A stretch of DNA of 64,000 nucleotides, taken from assembly GCF_000224145.3 (NCBI RefSeq), contig NC_020167.2, positions 6,835,083-6,899,082 on the forward strand. Direction: 5' to 3'. The stretch is from Ciona intestinalis (Eukaryota > Chordata > Ascidiacea > Phlebobranchia > Cionidae). Of this stretch, positions 30,759 through 43,900 are shown in pieces. Position numbers and translations under genes: made by a program. Under the pieces are notes generated by a model. The model did no database searches and was not told the DNA's origin. It saw only the letters and a list, made by a program, of their open reading frames with translations. How positions within the stretch are numbered: position 1 is the first letter of the stretch; each line of letters opens with the position of its first letter.

Positions 30759-32041
30759 ATGGACAACTCCGCTTACAGTGCAATGCACCATCATATGATG
30801 AACTCGGGCCCAATGCAACATCATGACCCATCATGTTACCCCCCATCACCGTATTCTGACCCAGCAGCCATTTCCCGCGAAGCTTTATTTTTCCAGTCAA
30901 TCCACCCTGCTTTCGCTGGCGGCATTGAGAACTACCTGGACCCGAAGTACGCATCAGATCCTGCAGCTTTCGCATCCAGGTTGCCGTATCTACCCTTCCA
31001 TGCTGCTTACGGCGTCTACGATTACGGATTCGAGCCGGCTTTTATCCGAAAGCGGAACGAACGCGAGAGGCAGCGAGTAAAATGTGTGAATGAAGGCTAC
31101 GCAAGGTTGCGCGAGCATCTTCCGGACGAATACGCGGAGAAAAGACTAAGCAAGGTATTTAACAAAATGTTGAAATCAAAATGTTTGTATTTTAACAACT
31201 TATGGAACATCATTTTGGATTATTTTATAGGTTGAGACACTCAGAGGAGCGATTCAGTATATCAAACAACTACAGGATATGCTCGGCTTGGATAAAGAGG
31301 CAAAAAGGAAGAAGCGGAAGAGGAAAGCAGCAGAAGGGGAAGAGGGGGACAAGTTGGAGAAGATAGAAGATAAACAGAATCAACTTACTGAAAAGGCAAC
31401 ATCCGGAAACAACGTGCTTCGTGCTGCACAAGATTTGCTGGTCGATTCCCAATGTTCATTTGCCGAATCGAAACAGCCATCCAGCACGCAAACACATTTG
31501 CAAAAGCAGAACCTCAGATTCAAAGACGTTCAATGTTCATACGCAGGACATGACAATATATACCAAAGCCACCACACTCGAAGCAACACACATCCACAAG
31601 TTCAGCATTCATCAATTAACAACGAGGTTCTGCCTTCCCCTGTCGAATGCGATCGAAACTACTACGGCTGGCAAAACTGTGACCTAAATCGGTTTTATCA
31701 ATACGAGAACCAGCGTTATACCGAAGCAAGCGACTGCTCACGTCACTACGATTCGAGTGACGTCATCGCCAGGCAAAGATGCGAGAACCGTGACGTAACC
31801 GACTCGTTTCAAACAAATTTTATGACTGCACATTCGCACATAAAAGACGGTAAGAATAAAGGTGCATCTATTTTTATTTTTCCTTCGGCTTTGTAATATA
31901 AAATGTTTTCTTATTCCAGCTTATGCAACTGCCCGATATCCAAGACCGCAAACAAGTAGAAACGGTTTCGAAACTCGGGGCGGGGACTCTGACGGTTTCA
32001 AGTCGGACAACAGCCCTATCAGCCTGGGGGCTTCCCCATGA
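30759..32041 (+). CDS. Achaete-scute family bHLH transcription factor (ASCL3/4/5-like)
   Basis: Three exons, 30759-31154, 31231-31849 and 31920-32041, give 378 residues. The start gives MDNSAYSAMHHHMM. Residues about 98-150 form the bHLH. The basic region is RKRNERERQRVKCVNEGYAR, the first helix and loop are LREHLPDEYAEKRLSK, and the second helix starts VETLRGAIQYIKQLQ. The KRNERERQRVKCVNEGYA basic region is typical of the ASCL3/4/5 branch rather than ASCL1/2 (RRNERERNRVKLVN). The protein should bind E-boxes as a heterodimer with an E protein, in the nucleus. A Lys/Arg-rich stretch (KRKKRKRK) follows the domain and may add nuclear-localisation function. The long polar C-terminal tail is unlike vertebrate members. 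An intron cuts the domain exactly between LSK and VETLR. The large quiet flanks suit a developmentally controlled gene. Confidence 0.93.
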
Positions 32042-32718
32042 CGTCATCAACAAAACCGTGACTCTTAAAAACTTTTTAAGCGATAAATATCAGGTGTCGA
32101 ATTTCTTCAATTTTAAATCGTTCACCAATTTCATATCTACCAGCCGTACAAACTGAAACTGTATACGACCCAAATGACTGAGGTTCTTATTTCGGCGAAG
32201 CACGCCATGGGTTCTGGTATTAGGCAAGAGGTTGATCCATTTCTTGAAGTCGACAAAGTTACGCTTTCGGGCGTGCTGGTGTACCAAGCGGCAACTATAG
32301 GATATATTCAATGAAATTTCAAATTTCCTCTCCCAATGTACTTTTGTTGGTTACCACGTTGTGTGTACGCAAGTTAACGAAATAGAAGGACAGTTTCTTA
32401 TACATTTTGATATGTCTTTAAAACTTTTCAATTTTCTTATAGTCGCGTGCATTTATGCGTCGCAGGTAGATGTATTTCGTATTGTTTTCTGTTGTTCTGG
32501 TAAAGCTAAGAAGTACAAGCATAAAACAGCAGTCACGAGGACGAAGACCGAAACTGATAAGTGCGTCAAACAGCCATACGTCTCACTTACGCAGGCTAGA
32601 TAGCCCACCCTGGTAGAAATTCCCCAACAGGACATCGGTGTTTCGCGTAGCTATATCATAGGTTCATAGCTAAATATGGCAAAGGTTTTTTAACTCAAAA
32701 ATTATATGCAATTACGTT

Positions 32719-32918
32719 TATAGTAATGTGGGGTGAGATGGGACAGCTCTAGCACATTATATCCAAATATCCTGATCGTGTTTTTAACATTTAACACCGG
32801 TATATGGGAGTCGTAAGGATAAAGTTTTAAAACATTTTTAAATGTGCATACGTTTATCACCAAATGGGAGGGGAAAATGAAATGAAACGGTGTCCCATTT
32901 TCCCCCACTCTGGTATAT
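32719..32918 (-). mobile_element. MITE family A, near full length
   Basis: TATAGTAATGTGGGGTGAGA at the left; GGTGTCCCATTTTCCCCCA with CTCTGGTATA at the right. Confidence 0.75.
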
Positions 32919-35452
32919 TAAGATGAAAATAAATAAAATGTATAATAATATTTTAATGTCGTGTATAGCCTGTTGTATATAACCGGTATACTATACATTC
33001 TTGCAGCCGTGAGCCAACATTTTAAAGTGTATTCCGGGGTATTTCTCGCATATTTTCATAGGAATGTAGCAACGCAAAAGCAGTGGCGGGAGTTATTTAC
33101 CCTCTGTATGCCCCGAATATGATATGCTCGGTTACAAGGATTACAAGGTGGATTTTAGCTACAGATAATAAATCGCGTGGATAGATGTGGTAACTTCAGC
33201 GATATGGTTCAGCAAAAATTTGGACGAATGATTTTGGTTTAATTTTTCAGCTGATTGCTATTTTTCGACAGAATAACTACGTGTGCTGCTGGGGCTTGAC
33301 TTATTTCGTGGTCGTTTTTCTTTTATATGCCTGTAAACTGACTACGTTTCGGTTTACGTGCGGTTCAGTAATTTATGAGTTTTGTGTTTACCAACCACTT
33401 GTGGGATTACATTATTAGGATGGTTGGAGCCGCTCATGCTCAGTCGCTCTTACCGAGAAGCGATTGTTTGCTTGCGGGTGGTGTGACATGTTGTTGCTTT
33501 CACTTGACCTTGGCGCGTGGCGTTGCGTCCAGGGTTCATCTAACCAAATGATAAGATCGCTTTATCTCGACCATCTCGATACCAGGCAGGCGCGCGTCCG
33601 ACGTCACGTCGACGTCAGCACGTCGGGCTGGAAGCGGACGTGGGAAGCGCCAAGGTAAATTTGCTCAAGTGCATCGGACACATACAAAGTAAATATGAAC
33701 AAGATGTATCAGATACTTTGTGAGCACACAGAGGCGCATGGGGTTGTTTGGATTGGGATGAGCGGGAAGGGGGGCGGTGTGGGTGACGGGGAATCCCCTG
33801 GCAAACAGCGTCGACCCGCGGTTTGTTTGCTTGGCACTGCGGAACGAATTTTCGTAAACATGCGGCGTGGATCGACTTTCCTCTCCACTGCCTATATGTA
33901 TCAAGATCGTCACAGTAAACCACTGTAGGCTTAATGATTTAGAAAATGGCGATTTAAACCTTGGTGGTGTAGAATTTAAATCCCCGTTGATTGGCAAGTT
34001 TAAGACGACTGCCGACGCAGGCAACGTCCGAAGTTTGTTTTTATTGCAATACCAACAATGTAAGTGGGTGATCCACGTCGATGGTGGCGAGGGCTGCGTT
34101 TAGCTGTCATTCGAGTTTAAAATATTTGTATCTACGTTTATGCTGGTAATGTTTAATACTGATGCAGTTATTAACTATCGTTTGTTAATATCAACACAAT
34201 CTTTCAGTAAAGTCGCCAACAACACGTATTGTTAAATGTTTTGTATATAAAGACAGTGTTGTGTTTACTTGCAGTTTTATAAAAACCGCTACTATGTCCG
34301 TATATTTATTGACTTAAGGGTATTAGGTAGCGTGGGGAAATTCATTCAGATTAACTCGGCGTGACGTCGTTTGCCCGCAGAGTTTTAAAACTCTCCAGTT
34401 TGTCACACCCGATTTTGCAGTGGCGAGTCGGAAATGTCGTTGTGTCGTGACAATACGATCACTGTGTAACACTGTACGGGTTAGATTGGCCATAACATGG
34501 TCAGTGCTCCCACAGAGAATGACCAGCGCAAACGGCCGTATGTGGATGACCGCTTACACCTCGCAAACTCCACTTTAAAAAAGCGGAAGACTGAAAAACG
34601 CTATTGTCTAATTTTAATTTAATTTTACTATAATTCCTAGTCAACAGTGTTTACAAATATTTAGTGAAATTTGAAACCTAACTGGCAACACTGTTCAGTG
34701 TCCAGCCACTGACAGATGGATTCGGTTGGCATGGAAGACAAGTGGCTCCATCAACGCTTCACGCTGTACTGAGGTCAAGAAATCCGATTTGTAGCAGTTT
34801 CTGCGGCTCGTCGCTCGTAAACCTCGCACGTCGGCTTAACCTTATCTGTAAGCGAGTGTTCCCTTTTGCACTTGTTCACTTGTGTTGTAAAAATAGAGCA
34901 CACGGGTTTGATATCGACTTAAACGTTATTTATAGTCAAGTTAAATCGAATCAAAAAGTGAAGTTACGTTCTTGACGCAAACACCCTACTTGCTATAGCT
35001 GCTGTCCCTGATTGTAGGATTAAAACTAAATCAGTATTTTACTTTATTTGTTTTGATTTTAAGTGGAAACACTGGTCAATGTTACCCTAATATGAAATAC
35101 TTTTGAACGTAAACAGATTGGTGATTGATGGGTTGCTTCTAATGTTTCTTCATTATGGCAAAATTAGTTTCAAAAGCAGCGTTAAACGACGGGTATAACT
35201 CTCGGTTCCTATATAAGCGCCACGCAGTTAAAATGATAGAGAACTGTCGGAATACACGGGTTGATAGAAGCGTCGCGAGGAATGTTTTCGAGACAGAGAA
35301 TTGTCGCCAGTCCTGTAACCGATCGAGGCCAACTGCATGTAATCCGGTCATGGGAGCGAGGAACCTGATCGTATTACTTTACGCAGCACCCCCCACAACG
35401 TACCTCAGCTTTGTTGGTGTGGAAATTTATAAAGAAAAATTCAGCCAAAAAT

Positions 35453-35650
35453 ATATAGTACTTTGTGGAAAGATGGACCACCTTTAGCACATAATATCCA
35501 AATATCCTGATCGGGTTTGAAACAATTATAAACGGCCCATGTGAGCCGTGAAAATATGGGTTTATAATTTTTTAATTTTTCTTTGTTTACTTCTAATTGG
35601 GACGAGAAAATGGAAGGAAAAGGTGTCCCATCTTTTGCCACCCTACTGTA
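35453..35650 (-). mobile_element. MITE family A, near full length
   Basis: TATAGTACTTTGTGGAAAGA at the left; GGTGTCCCATCTTTTGCCA with CCCTACTGTA at the right. The usual TAGCACATAATATCC interior is present. Confidence 0.75.
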
Positions 35651-36310
35651 TTGCGTAGTTTCATTATGTGCAGATGATGTCGGGATAATTAATCCTATTT
35701 CCCGTTAAGTAATACCGGTATTGGTTTAGCTGCGTGTAGGTGCTTATTCTAACATTTTCAACTCCAACAGATTATCAATCTTCATTGAGACAGGACTCGA
35801 TGCATGTACATTTCACGCATCGGTGCAATGCCGGCTGTTGTGACAACAGCTTGTGATCTGTGTGGGCCCATCGCACCATTGTCTCGGAGGATTTGAGGTC
35901 AATTCTGACAGTTTAAAATCGCATAAACACATTTGTCAGTTAACCCCGCCACCTATCGATCATTGTGGCAAGTTCACGGTTAAAAAGGCTGTCAAAATAT
36001 CGGTATCTGCAAACACATCAAAATCATCGGGAAGGTCTCCATGTGTGTGGTACTAAAGTATGTTGCTAACACACACATTTGAACGTAGACTTATAGTGGA
36101 GAAACATACCAATAATTTGTATGCTAAAATGTTCGGTCCGGAGACAGGACAGCTAACACTTGCTCTTCGTGTGTATGGTGTAAAGAGAAGTGTGACGCAG
36201 GTCACGGTTTGTTTTCTTTGCATATGTGTATGTATGACTGCAGTGGCCGTGGTACTTAAGCTAATTTGAAAGCAAATTACCCAGTGTACAATATGTTAAA
36301 CATCCACGTC

Positions 36311-36500
36311 TGTCACCGTAGCACAGTGGTTTACAAGTGCAACCATAGGTTATCGAGTTCGAAGCTCTTTGTGGCATTTATTTTGGTTGTGTTCATACAA
36401 AACAAGCTGAGCGACAATAACCAGCAGTCTTTAAAATATTAACAGTCACCCAATCATACCTTGTACGCGTTACTTGGAAAAAATGAATGAATGACATTTA
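36311..36500 (+). repeat. Probable tRNA-headed SINE, diverged
   Basis: ACCGTAGCACAGTGGTTTAC and ATCGAGTTCGAAGCTC resemble A and B boxes about 35 bases apart, as in the heads of the other SINE copies. The body is poorly preserved and ends near AATGAATGAATGACATTTAC. Confidence 0.45.
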
Positions 36501-36958
36501 CTTCGTCTTTTCGCTCACGATAACGAAGGACAAGAGAGTTGACAAAGGCGAAAAAATACTTGGTAAATGTATTTCAATTCAATTTAACATCCTTAAAACA
36601 ACTTACCACTATTAAATAAAACATATTACCCTGCCAAATCGTAACAAAATCTTATTATTGCATTTACAAACGGTTTGCACCGAATTCACTAGACATACTT
36701 TGTATTTTACCGTTTACTATGTCTATGTTTCTCACCAAAGTGGTCATGCATGACCGATAAATGACTTGTCAAAATTTCATTTTCTTTTATTTAACAACTT
36801 GTGTTTGTGAACGAATATAAAGTGATGTGGAAGCTAGTTTTACTTGATATAATGTTTAAACGTTACGTCGTTTAGGTTTCTATTTGTTTTAGGTTTCTAT
36901 TCTATTTGGTTAGAATATTTTTAATTGATTCGTACGCTGTTTTATCTGCTATACAACA

Positions 36959-39900
36959 ATGTCTTTATTCGGAAACTCTGCAAGAAGTTCCAGCAAAAAC
37001 TTGGTCGAGTTTCGTGCCGGGAAAATGCATTTAAAGGTGAAAATATTTTAACTTTAAAATGTACTATGTTATACACCATTATAGTACTAGTCAATAGCAA
37101 TAAATTTGTATGTTTGATAAATTATAACTGCTAGCAGGCAGCATACAACGTAACATAAATTTGCCTTGGCATTATTTAGGTATTTAACGAACTAGTTATT
37201 ATAAATGCTACATAATTAGGGAGTCCGATAAACATAATATCACATGTGCTTTTAATATTTGTATTTTGAACGTTGATAATTTATAGATTTGCACAACTTA
37301 ATACATGTAATAAATCTTCGCAGTGAAAAATTAAGTAGTTTTGTTTATTAATTCAGGGAACCACAGTATCACCAGACAAGAGAAAGGGTCTTGTTTACGT
37401 TTACCAAGCCGAAGACAGCTTAATGCATTTCTGCTGGAAGGATCGAACAAGTGGAAGAGTTGAAGATGATCTTATTATTTTTCCAGGTTGTGTTTTGAAA
37501 TTGTAGAAATACCTTAGCTGGTGACCAGTGGAAATTTTTAAAACATCCAAACATACAAAATTTCTCTCCGCAAATATTACATCCTCGGTTTTCATTGGAC
37601 ATAAAATATATGAGCATAATTGTTACCATATTCAGTTAAACGGAATTGTTATTTTAACAGATTATATTATTTAGATGATTGTGAGCTGAAGAAAGTTGCC
37701 CAGTGCACAACAGGAAGAGTCTTCCTGCTCACTTTCAAGTCAACAAGCCGGAAATTGTTTTTTTGGATGCAGGTACAATGTAACTGTGCAATAAATAAAA
37801 CTATATACTACCACCAACAATATGGCTAAAAGTGATTCCTGCTTGTAAAAACGGCGAATTCGGAAAATTGAAAAGTATACAATTTTAGAAAATAAATGAA
37901 ATTTTTATTTTTTGAATCCACTCTAATTTTTAGTATAATAACTAAAACTTGTATAGTCATTTTTCAAATAAAATTTATTTTTTAAATCATTGTATTTTTC
38001 AGGAACCCAAGACAGACAAGGATGAAGAGTTTTGTAAGAAAGTGAACGATTCTTTGAACAATCCTCCCCAACCAGGACAAAGTTCAGGCTCTGGTGCAGA
38101 TCTTGGGGGAATGGATGGCAACATACAGGTATTACATCAGTCTCTTATGTTTTTTATACTTTGCAAAAAGTGTTAAAAAAACTAACTAAAAACAGTTTGA
38201 CGCTGCATATGTCACACTGTCTAATGGGTATTGCAACTGCATGGTTCAATTTTTCAAAAGTTAAACACAGTGACACAAAATTGTTCTTTCAATGTAAGTA
38301 ACTTGTTTTAGGATTTGTTGAACAACATGGACCAACAGCAGTTGCTTCAACTTATGGCAGGTGGAGGGCTTGGTAATTTACTCAGTCCAGGTAAGTTTAA
38401 CTAAATGATATTGAATTTTACTTAAACATATATAGATTTTTTTTCTTAAAATATTGTGACTATAATTTGTCACCATATTTTGTCAGTTTGTTATTGTGCA
38501 TTTTTCTTAATCTTTGCTACTAAAACCCAAATAAAAAAAAAATTTTTTTCCTTTAAGGTCGTTCCACTTCCCGGAGTTCACGAAATCAAACAACTTCTTC
38601 ACCACGTTCCACAACAACTGTCACACCTCAGCGTTCCACCGTAGCTGATACAATCCCTGCTCCAGCGTGAGTTTTCAATGAAGAAATATTTTTTTTATTA
38701 CTCACATGAGTCGCATCCAGTGGCGCAGCCTGAGGGGTTTAGAGTTTTGTTCAAAAACCATAAAATCAAAAAAAAAATTATGTCGAGGGGTGTAGAAAAA
38801 AATAAATTTGTGTTTGTGTACCATGTTGTATATTATAGAATTTTTTTTATGTTTCAGTGCAACAACAACAACAACAACTACTACAGCATCACAGCCTGGT
38901 GTTCAGTTGAGTCAACTGCAAGATATTTTATCCCAAATGGGAGCTCCAAAGCCGGAGCCAAAACGTAATTAATTAGGATAAAATATGCAGTATTTTACAT
39001 AACATAGATTTTTAACTAAGATCAGAATAATTAAAACAAGGGAGAAGGGGGGACTAGCAGCAAATCGATAATCAGCCATACAGAAAAAAAAATGAAAAAA
39101 TACTTCAAACAATGATCACCCAAAATATAACATACATAGTAACTTGTAAGCTGGCATAGGGTGTATAAAAATTTGTGTAATTACTCCTGAAATTTTCCAC
39201 ACATGCGAGGATAAATCAAGTTACATTCATTTATTCACAGTATTTGTTACAGATATTAACTTAGCAGATGCTATCACCCCTGCTGCAATGATTCCTATAC
39301 TTGCTGATCCAAAGGTAATATCTCTCACTATCCAAACCTTACCTATTTAAATGCAGATTATCTCTTACTGCTTTTATATGTAGACTGTACCCATTCTTGT
39401 AGTTAATCTTCATAACTTTTTAAAAATATGCAGACTACTAAGAAGCTAAAATAACTAAATAAATATTTTACAAAAAAATCTGCAAAACATTGTTGAATCT
39501 CAAAATGTACAGTCTGGAGCGTTTTAACTAAACAATGAAATGTGATGCCATTACATTCTTCTATTTTAAACTGTGATTAATTTTTCGTTTAAAATCTTCA
39601 TAACTTGCTAAATACTTAACTTTAAAAAAAAAAACTAGCGTATTTCGGCTGTTTCTCAGTCATCTGGAAAGTTTTTATCAGGGAATTACCATTATGCGTG
39701 GTAGCAGAAGTTACAGAATATTTAACTTTACATTCATAGGTCCAAGAGCGATTGAAACCGTTTCTCCCAGAAGGTCAAGAATTCACATCAACTGAGCAGG
39801 AGTTGCGAGAAACGGTTCGTTCTCCTCAGTTGCGACAAGCCATCTCCTACTTTGGATCGGCTCTTGCAGCCGGTGATCTTGCCCCTGTACTTGCTCAGTT

Positions 39901-40327
39901 TGGACTTCCAGAGGCAGCACAGTTGGCAGCAAGCAAAGGAGGTAAGTTTCTATTTAATTTTCGTTATCAGTTTTTTTCTACAGAGAAAGTGTTAAAACGT
40001 TCATTATAACCTTTTTGTGATACGCCAACTGCTGCAAATAATAAATAAAATGCAAAAACATTTAAAAGTATATTTTAGTAAACAACAAAATCTTTTTGAA
40101 TGTGATGTTACTTCTTTTCAAAATGTTTAATAAAATTTAAATCTCTGGCGAGGTGTATGAGCAGTTATTAGGACTGTTGTTTTCCGGCCACGTGAGGATA
40201 AAGCAAGTTTTCATAATTTCAAAAATTGATGTCACTTTCCATCACATACAGATGTAGAAGCTTTCGCAAAAGCCATGCAAGAATCCGAGAAGAAGCCAGA
40301 AGAGGAAGAACACATGTCAGTCGATTA
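36959..40327 (+). CDS. ADRM1: Proteasomal ubiquitin receptor ADRM1 / Rpn13
   Basis: Ten exons: 36959-37036, 37357-37486, 37675-37772, 38003-38128, 38312-38390, 38558-38666, 38858-38964, 39253-39314, 39740-39951 and 40252-40327. They give 358 residues (human 407). The N-terminal Pru domain (about residues 12-125) shows [43 protein letters not shown] and [21 protein letters not shown]; it binds ubiquitin and docks on the proteasome. A Gln/Gly-rich and Ser/Thr-rich linker follows, with a poly-Thr run encoded by a CAA/ACA simple repeat. The C-terminal DEUBAD domain (from about residue 255) shows [26 protein letters not shown] and [20 protein letters not shown], and should bind and activate UCH37. 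The protein ends EEEEHMSVD. Conservation is strong throughout. Confidence 0.96.
39072..39240 (+). repeat. tRNA-derived SINE, 3' part
   Basis: CAGCCATACAG, TATAACATACATAGTAACTT, GTAAGCTGGCATAGG and AAGTTACATTCATTTATTC. It ends just before exon 8 of ADRM1. Confidence 0.7.
40148..40215 (+). repeat. tRNA-derived SINE, 3' fragment
   Basis: GGCGAGGTGTATGA, GACTGTTGTTTTCCGGCCAC and GAGGATAAAGCAAGTT match the distal body. It lies in the last ADRM1 intron. Confidence 0.6.
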
Positions 40328-40358
40328 AATGATCTTTTCATTGCAATGTGACTACAAT

Positions 40359-40364
40359 GAATAA
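40359..40364 (+). terminator. Poly(A) signal of ADRM1
   Basis: AATAAA about 32 bases after the stop codon, same strand. Confidence 0.65.
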
Positions 40365-40960
40365 ACTGCATTAACAAAACAGGAATTGATAGTCCATATA
40401 CCCCCATGCGGGTAAATTGTGTTATTTAAAAAGTTTAAGTGGCTGTCAGAGTCAGGTATATACTTTTAGAAATGGGTGTTGTATTTCGCTGCCCCATGCG
40501 TTATTGGTTGCTGGGTTAAATTCCGCTTAGAGCTGTTAGGTGTAAAACCTAGTTTTCCAATCCTTGACTTATTCCTCGTGTGTTAAACGCTACGTCAGCT
40601 GTGGAATGCTTCTATGTTCTCTTAAAATTGATACGCGAGACCGGGGTACTACTTAAGCAATCGATACGCTACATGACAATTGCGACGACACTGAAGGCCT
40701 TTTCAACCGAGATCTCTCAAGTTACTCACTTACAAATGTTACCACAGCGAGTTTCTTGGCCGGTAAATAGTTATTGCTGTTGTCTGTAAGTTCTCCCACG
40801 TCTTGACATAACTTTTATTCACCCATTCGGATGGAAAAGCGAAGAACAGGTTAATTAATACAAAAACAAAGAGAAGGAAAATTAGCAATAAAACGACAGG
40901 TATACCCAAACTGTGAAACTAAAGCAAAAAAACTGTTAACTAAACCAATATACAACTGCA

Positions 40961-43900
40961 ATGACGGGCAAAGCAAAGCAGAAACGCGAATCGTCAGCCA
41001 GTAGACCAGTTGTGACAATAAAACATGGAAAAGCCCCAGAAGTTCAAGAAGTTGATTTCGCAACCCGTGTTAACGACGGTGAGTTCCGCTTCTAGTAAAA
41101 CATTTGTATGTGTTTGAAGAATTGTATTGTTTACGCCAACATTATAACTCTATTTAGTTACAGCCACGCTTTTTAATTGACACTCTTTTTCATATTTTTA
41201 TCCATAGCGTGTTTTAACAACCGGTATTTTGTTATTCGTTCCCTTTTCTTCGTTCTTTAAATAACGTGATCTTCGCTATTCTCCAACCAATATTGCACCA
41301 ATGCCCAAAACTACTACCGTATGATATTTTCTGTGGAGCCGACGTTGACTCATAACTTTGCAATATAAACACTCTTTTCCATTTAATTTAATTTAGTGCC
41401 GGAGCTTTACACAGTCATCGGCGACCCAGTCGTCGAAACAGAAAGCAGAAAACACAGACGAAAATCGAAATCGATGACGACCAAGTCCACCATGACCAAC
41501 GAGGACGACTACACTGTAGTTCACACCAACACTCCGTGCACATCACCTACGTCATCGGTGCGCTGTGACGATGCTAATGACGTCATGGAAGTGGGACATA
41601 AAATGGTCGGTTGGAAAATGACTCCGAGGGTAAGAAAAAGTTTGGTTGTAACATTCTTTTCCATCGTCCCATTTGTTTAGGGTAAGATGGTACATTCTTT
41701 TTTCATCGTCCAATTTGGTTGTTATATATAATCTAACCCCGCGAAAAGAGCGTTGTTAATTGTTAAAACACCAAAAGGACGCGCATGCCTACAAGAGTAA
41801 CAACCCCTTTAAGCATGTAATATAAACTTAAAATTCATGCTAATACATGCAGCTGTCTTTCTTTAGGTTCATTTTCCACCGCCTAACACATTGAACGCAG
41901 CATCGCTTCGAACGTCAGAATTGAAACGAATCAATAAAAAGAAGGCGGTAAGTTTGTTAAGTTTACCTGACAATACGCCTGCCTTATAAATATAAGCGTG
42001 GGGGAAGATGGGACATTCTTTTAATCTGTTTTTTCCCATCCCATTTGGTAGTAAATAAAGATCATTCAAAGAATTGTAAAAACCGTATCCTTACGATTCT
42101 CATAGACCGTTGTTCTTTGTTAAACGCGATCAGGCTACTTGGATATTACGAGCTAAAGGCGTCCCGTATTTCCCCACAATAACATACAACTAACACCGAT
42201 GTTATTTTAATATAGGATGAGGTAAAGATTGATCCACCATTCATTCACCGACCTGATAGAACGTTCATGGTCCACCAACATATGCCACTTCCAATGCAAC
42301 CGGTTAAGGTTTGTCTCATTTCGTTTAAAATGCTGGTGTCAAATTTAACTGTACGTCTTTGTACTAGGCATGGCCTGGTTATGGTGGGAACGTTTACTTT
42401 CATCCAGTACAAGTGGACATGAAGCCAATTAGAGATAGAGCATATTCAACCCGGTCACCAGGTACACAAATATCTTTCATTGTTTCACCTCGAAGCATTG
42501 TACCTATATACATTCATTCCTGTTTGCCACGTTTTAAAATTGTTAAAGGACCACGTTCAAAGAGCGTCGCTACCTCTTCACACTACAACATGTCGCTTTC
42601 TTCACCCGATTTGTTCTCCATGCCTCGCTACACACCACATTCCCGCCACAATGCGATGTCACCAAGTCTCGCTTCCACACGGAGACCAATGTCGCAGTTT
42701 ATAGGCAAGTATTATCTTCCATATAAAATATAGCCAGGTGGGGTAAGATGGGATAACTTTTCATTCTGTTTTTACGTCTTATTTTGTAGTAAACAAAGAA
42801 CATTCAAAGAATTATAAAACCGTATCCTCACGACTCTCATAAACCGTTGTTATTTGTTTAAAACACGTTCAAGGTATTTAGATAAAGTGCGCTAAAGGTG
42901 TCCCGTCTTCCCCACACTACTATATATATGTGATACATGCATCATACACTTTTTTCTTCCACAGAGGTGAATGACAAACAGGATGAAATAGAACAAGCAA
43001 ACTTAATTCGCCATCGCCAAATGTCACGTCTTGACAAAAAGTATATTCTCAATTTACCAAAGAACACGTCTTTGAATGAAGATTGGTCATGGATACAAGG
43101 TATATATAGTATTGAGGGAAGACGGGATACTGTTCCATGCGCCTGGCTGCTAGTGCCTGTTTACGAGTTACCACGTACGTAATATCGGGCACCCCAAACG
43201 TGGTCACTGGGTTGGAGCAATGGCTGTTACGTAACTTTGTTCAAGGATACACATAATAGAATGGTAGCACCATTGAGATTTGAATTTCGGCATCCTTTGA
43301 ACTACGCGCCGGAATGATTTTTCAGCGGTGTTTTTCACATTACTAGTTAGTTAAGTTAACTCTTTCAGGATCGGAGTCACTTGGAAGCTTAAAAATCGGG
43401 AATCCTGAACTTGATTTGGAACGACATTCAATGAACGAGACGTTTACGCGACACACATTCGTCGAGAAAATTCCCAGAAATTTTATTTTCCATCCTTCTA
43501 ACGGCGCAATAGAACCGGAGGCGGTTAGGAAATCTAAACTTCCTGCCAAGCTCAACCCATTGGCAGTGAGGAATTATTGCTACTCGCATGGTATCCCGGA
43601 ATGGGCACTCAGACAGGTGAACATACATTTTCTGAAGTTGTAGTCACTATGACAACTATAGCTTTCTAATTGCATCATGATGCAGTGTCCATCGTTTTAT
43701 GGTAAAAGCGAAATTTTATTTTTTTTAGTTTGTGGATAAGCATTATCGAAATGCTGACGGCCAGCTTAAGTTTCCAACTATTCCTTTGAGAATTAAAGGC
43801 AAAGGTGTGACAGACAACCCACACTCGTCCAATATATCTGCGTGGCGACCTGTTGTAGCAAATAACAAAGGAAGCGGCAAAAGCAAGAAAACGGTAACTC

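Larger units (their letters stand above)
32042..36958. other. Gene-poor 4.9-kb region between the bHLH gene and ADRM1
   Basis: Apart from MITE copies at 32719-32918 and 35453-35650 and a SINE-like piece near 36311, I see no exon chain. A GC-richer segment around 33440-34110 has open frames on both strands that look like shadows, and it contains a CRE-like palindrome at 33599-33628. Confidence 0.5.

Noticed and set aside
33464-34103. Several overlapping open frames on both strands in a GC-richer segment
   Set aside because: Higher GC lowers stop frequency by chance. None has a family motif or consistent splice sites.
35155-35487. Open frame of 110 residues on the plus strand
   Set aside because: Its end runs into a MITE copy, and the minus strand is also open. 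No motif.
40490-40560. GGTTGCTGGGTTAAATTCCGC resembling a tRNA B-box region
   Set aside because: The A box is not recognisable and the sequence is not followed by the SINE body.
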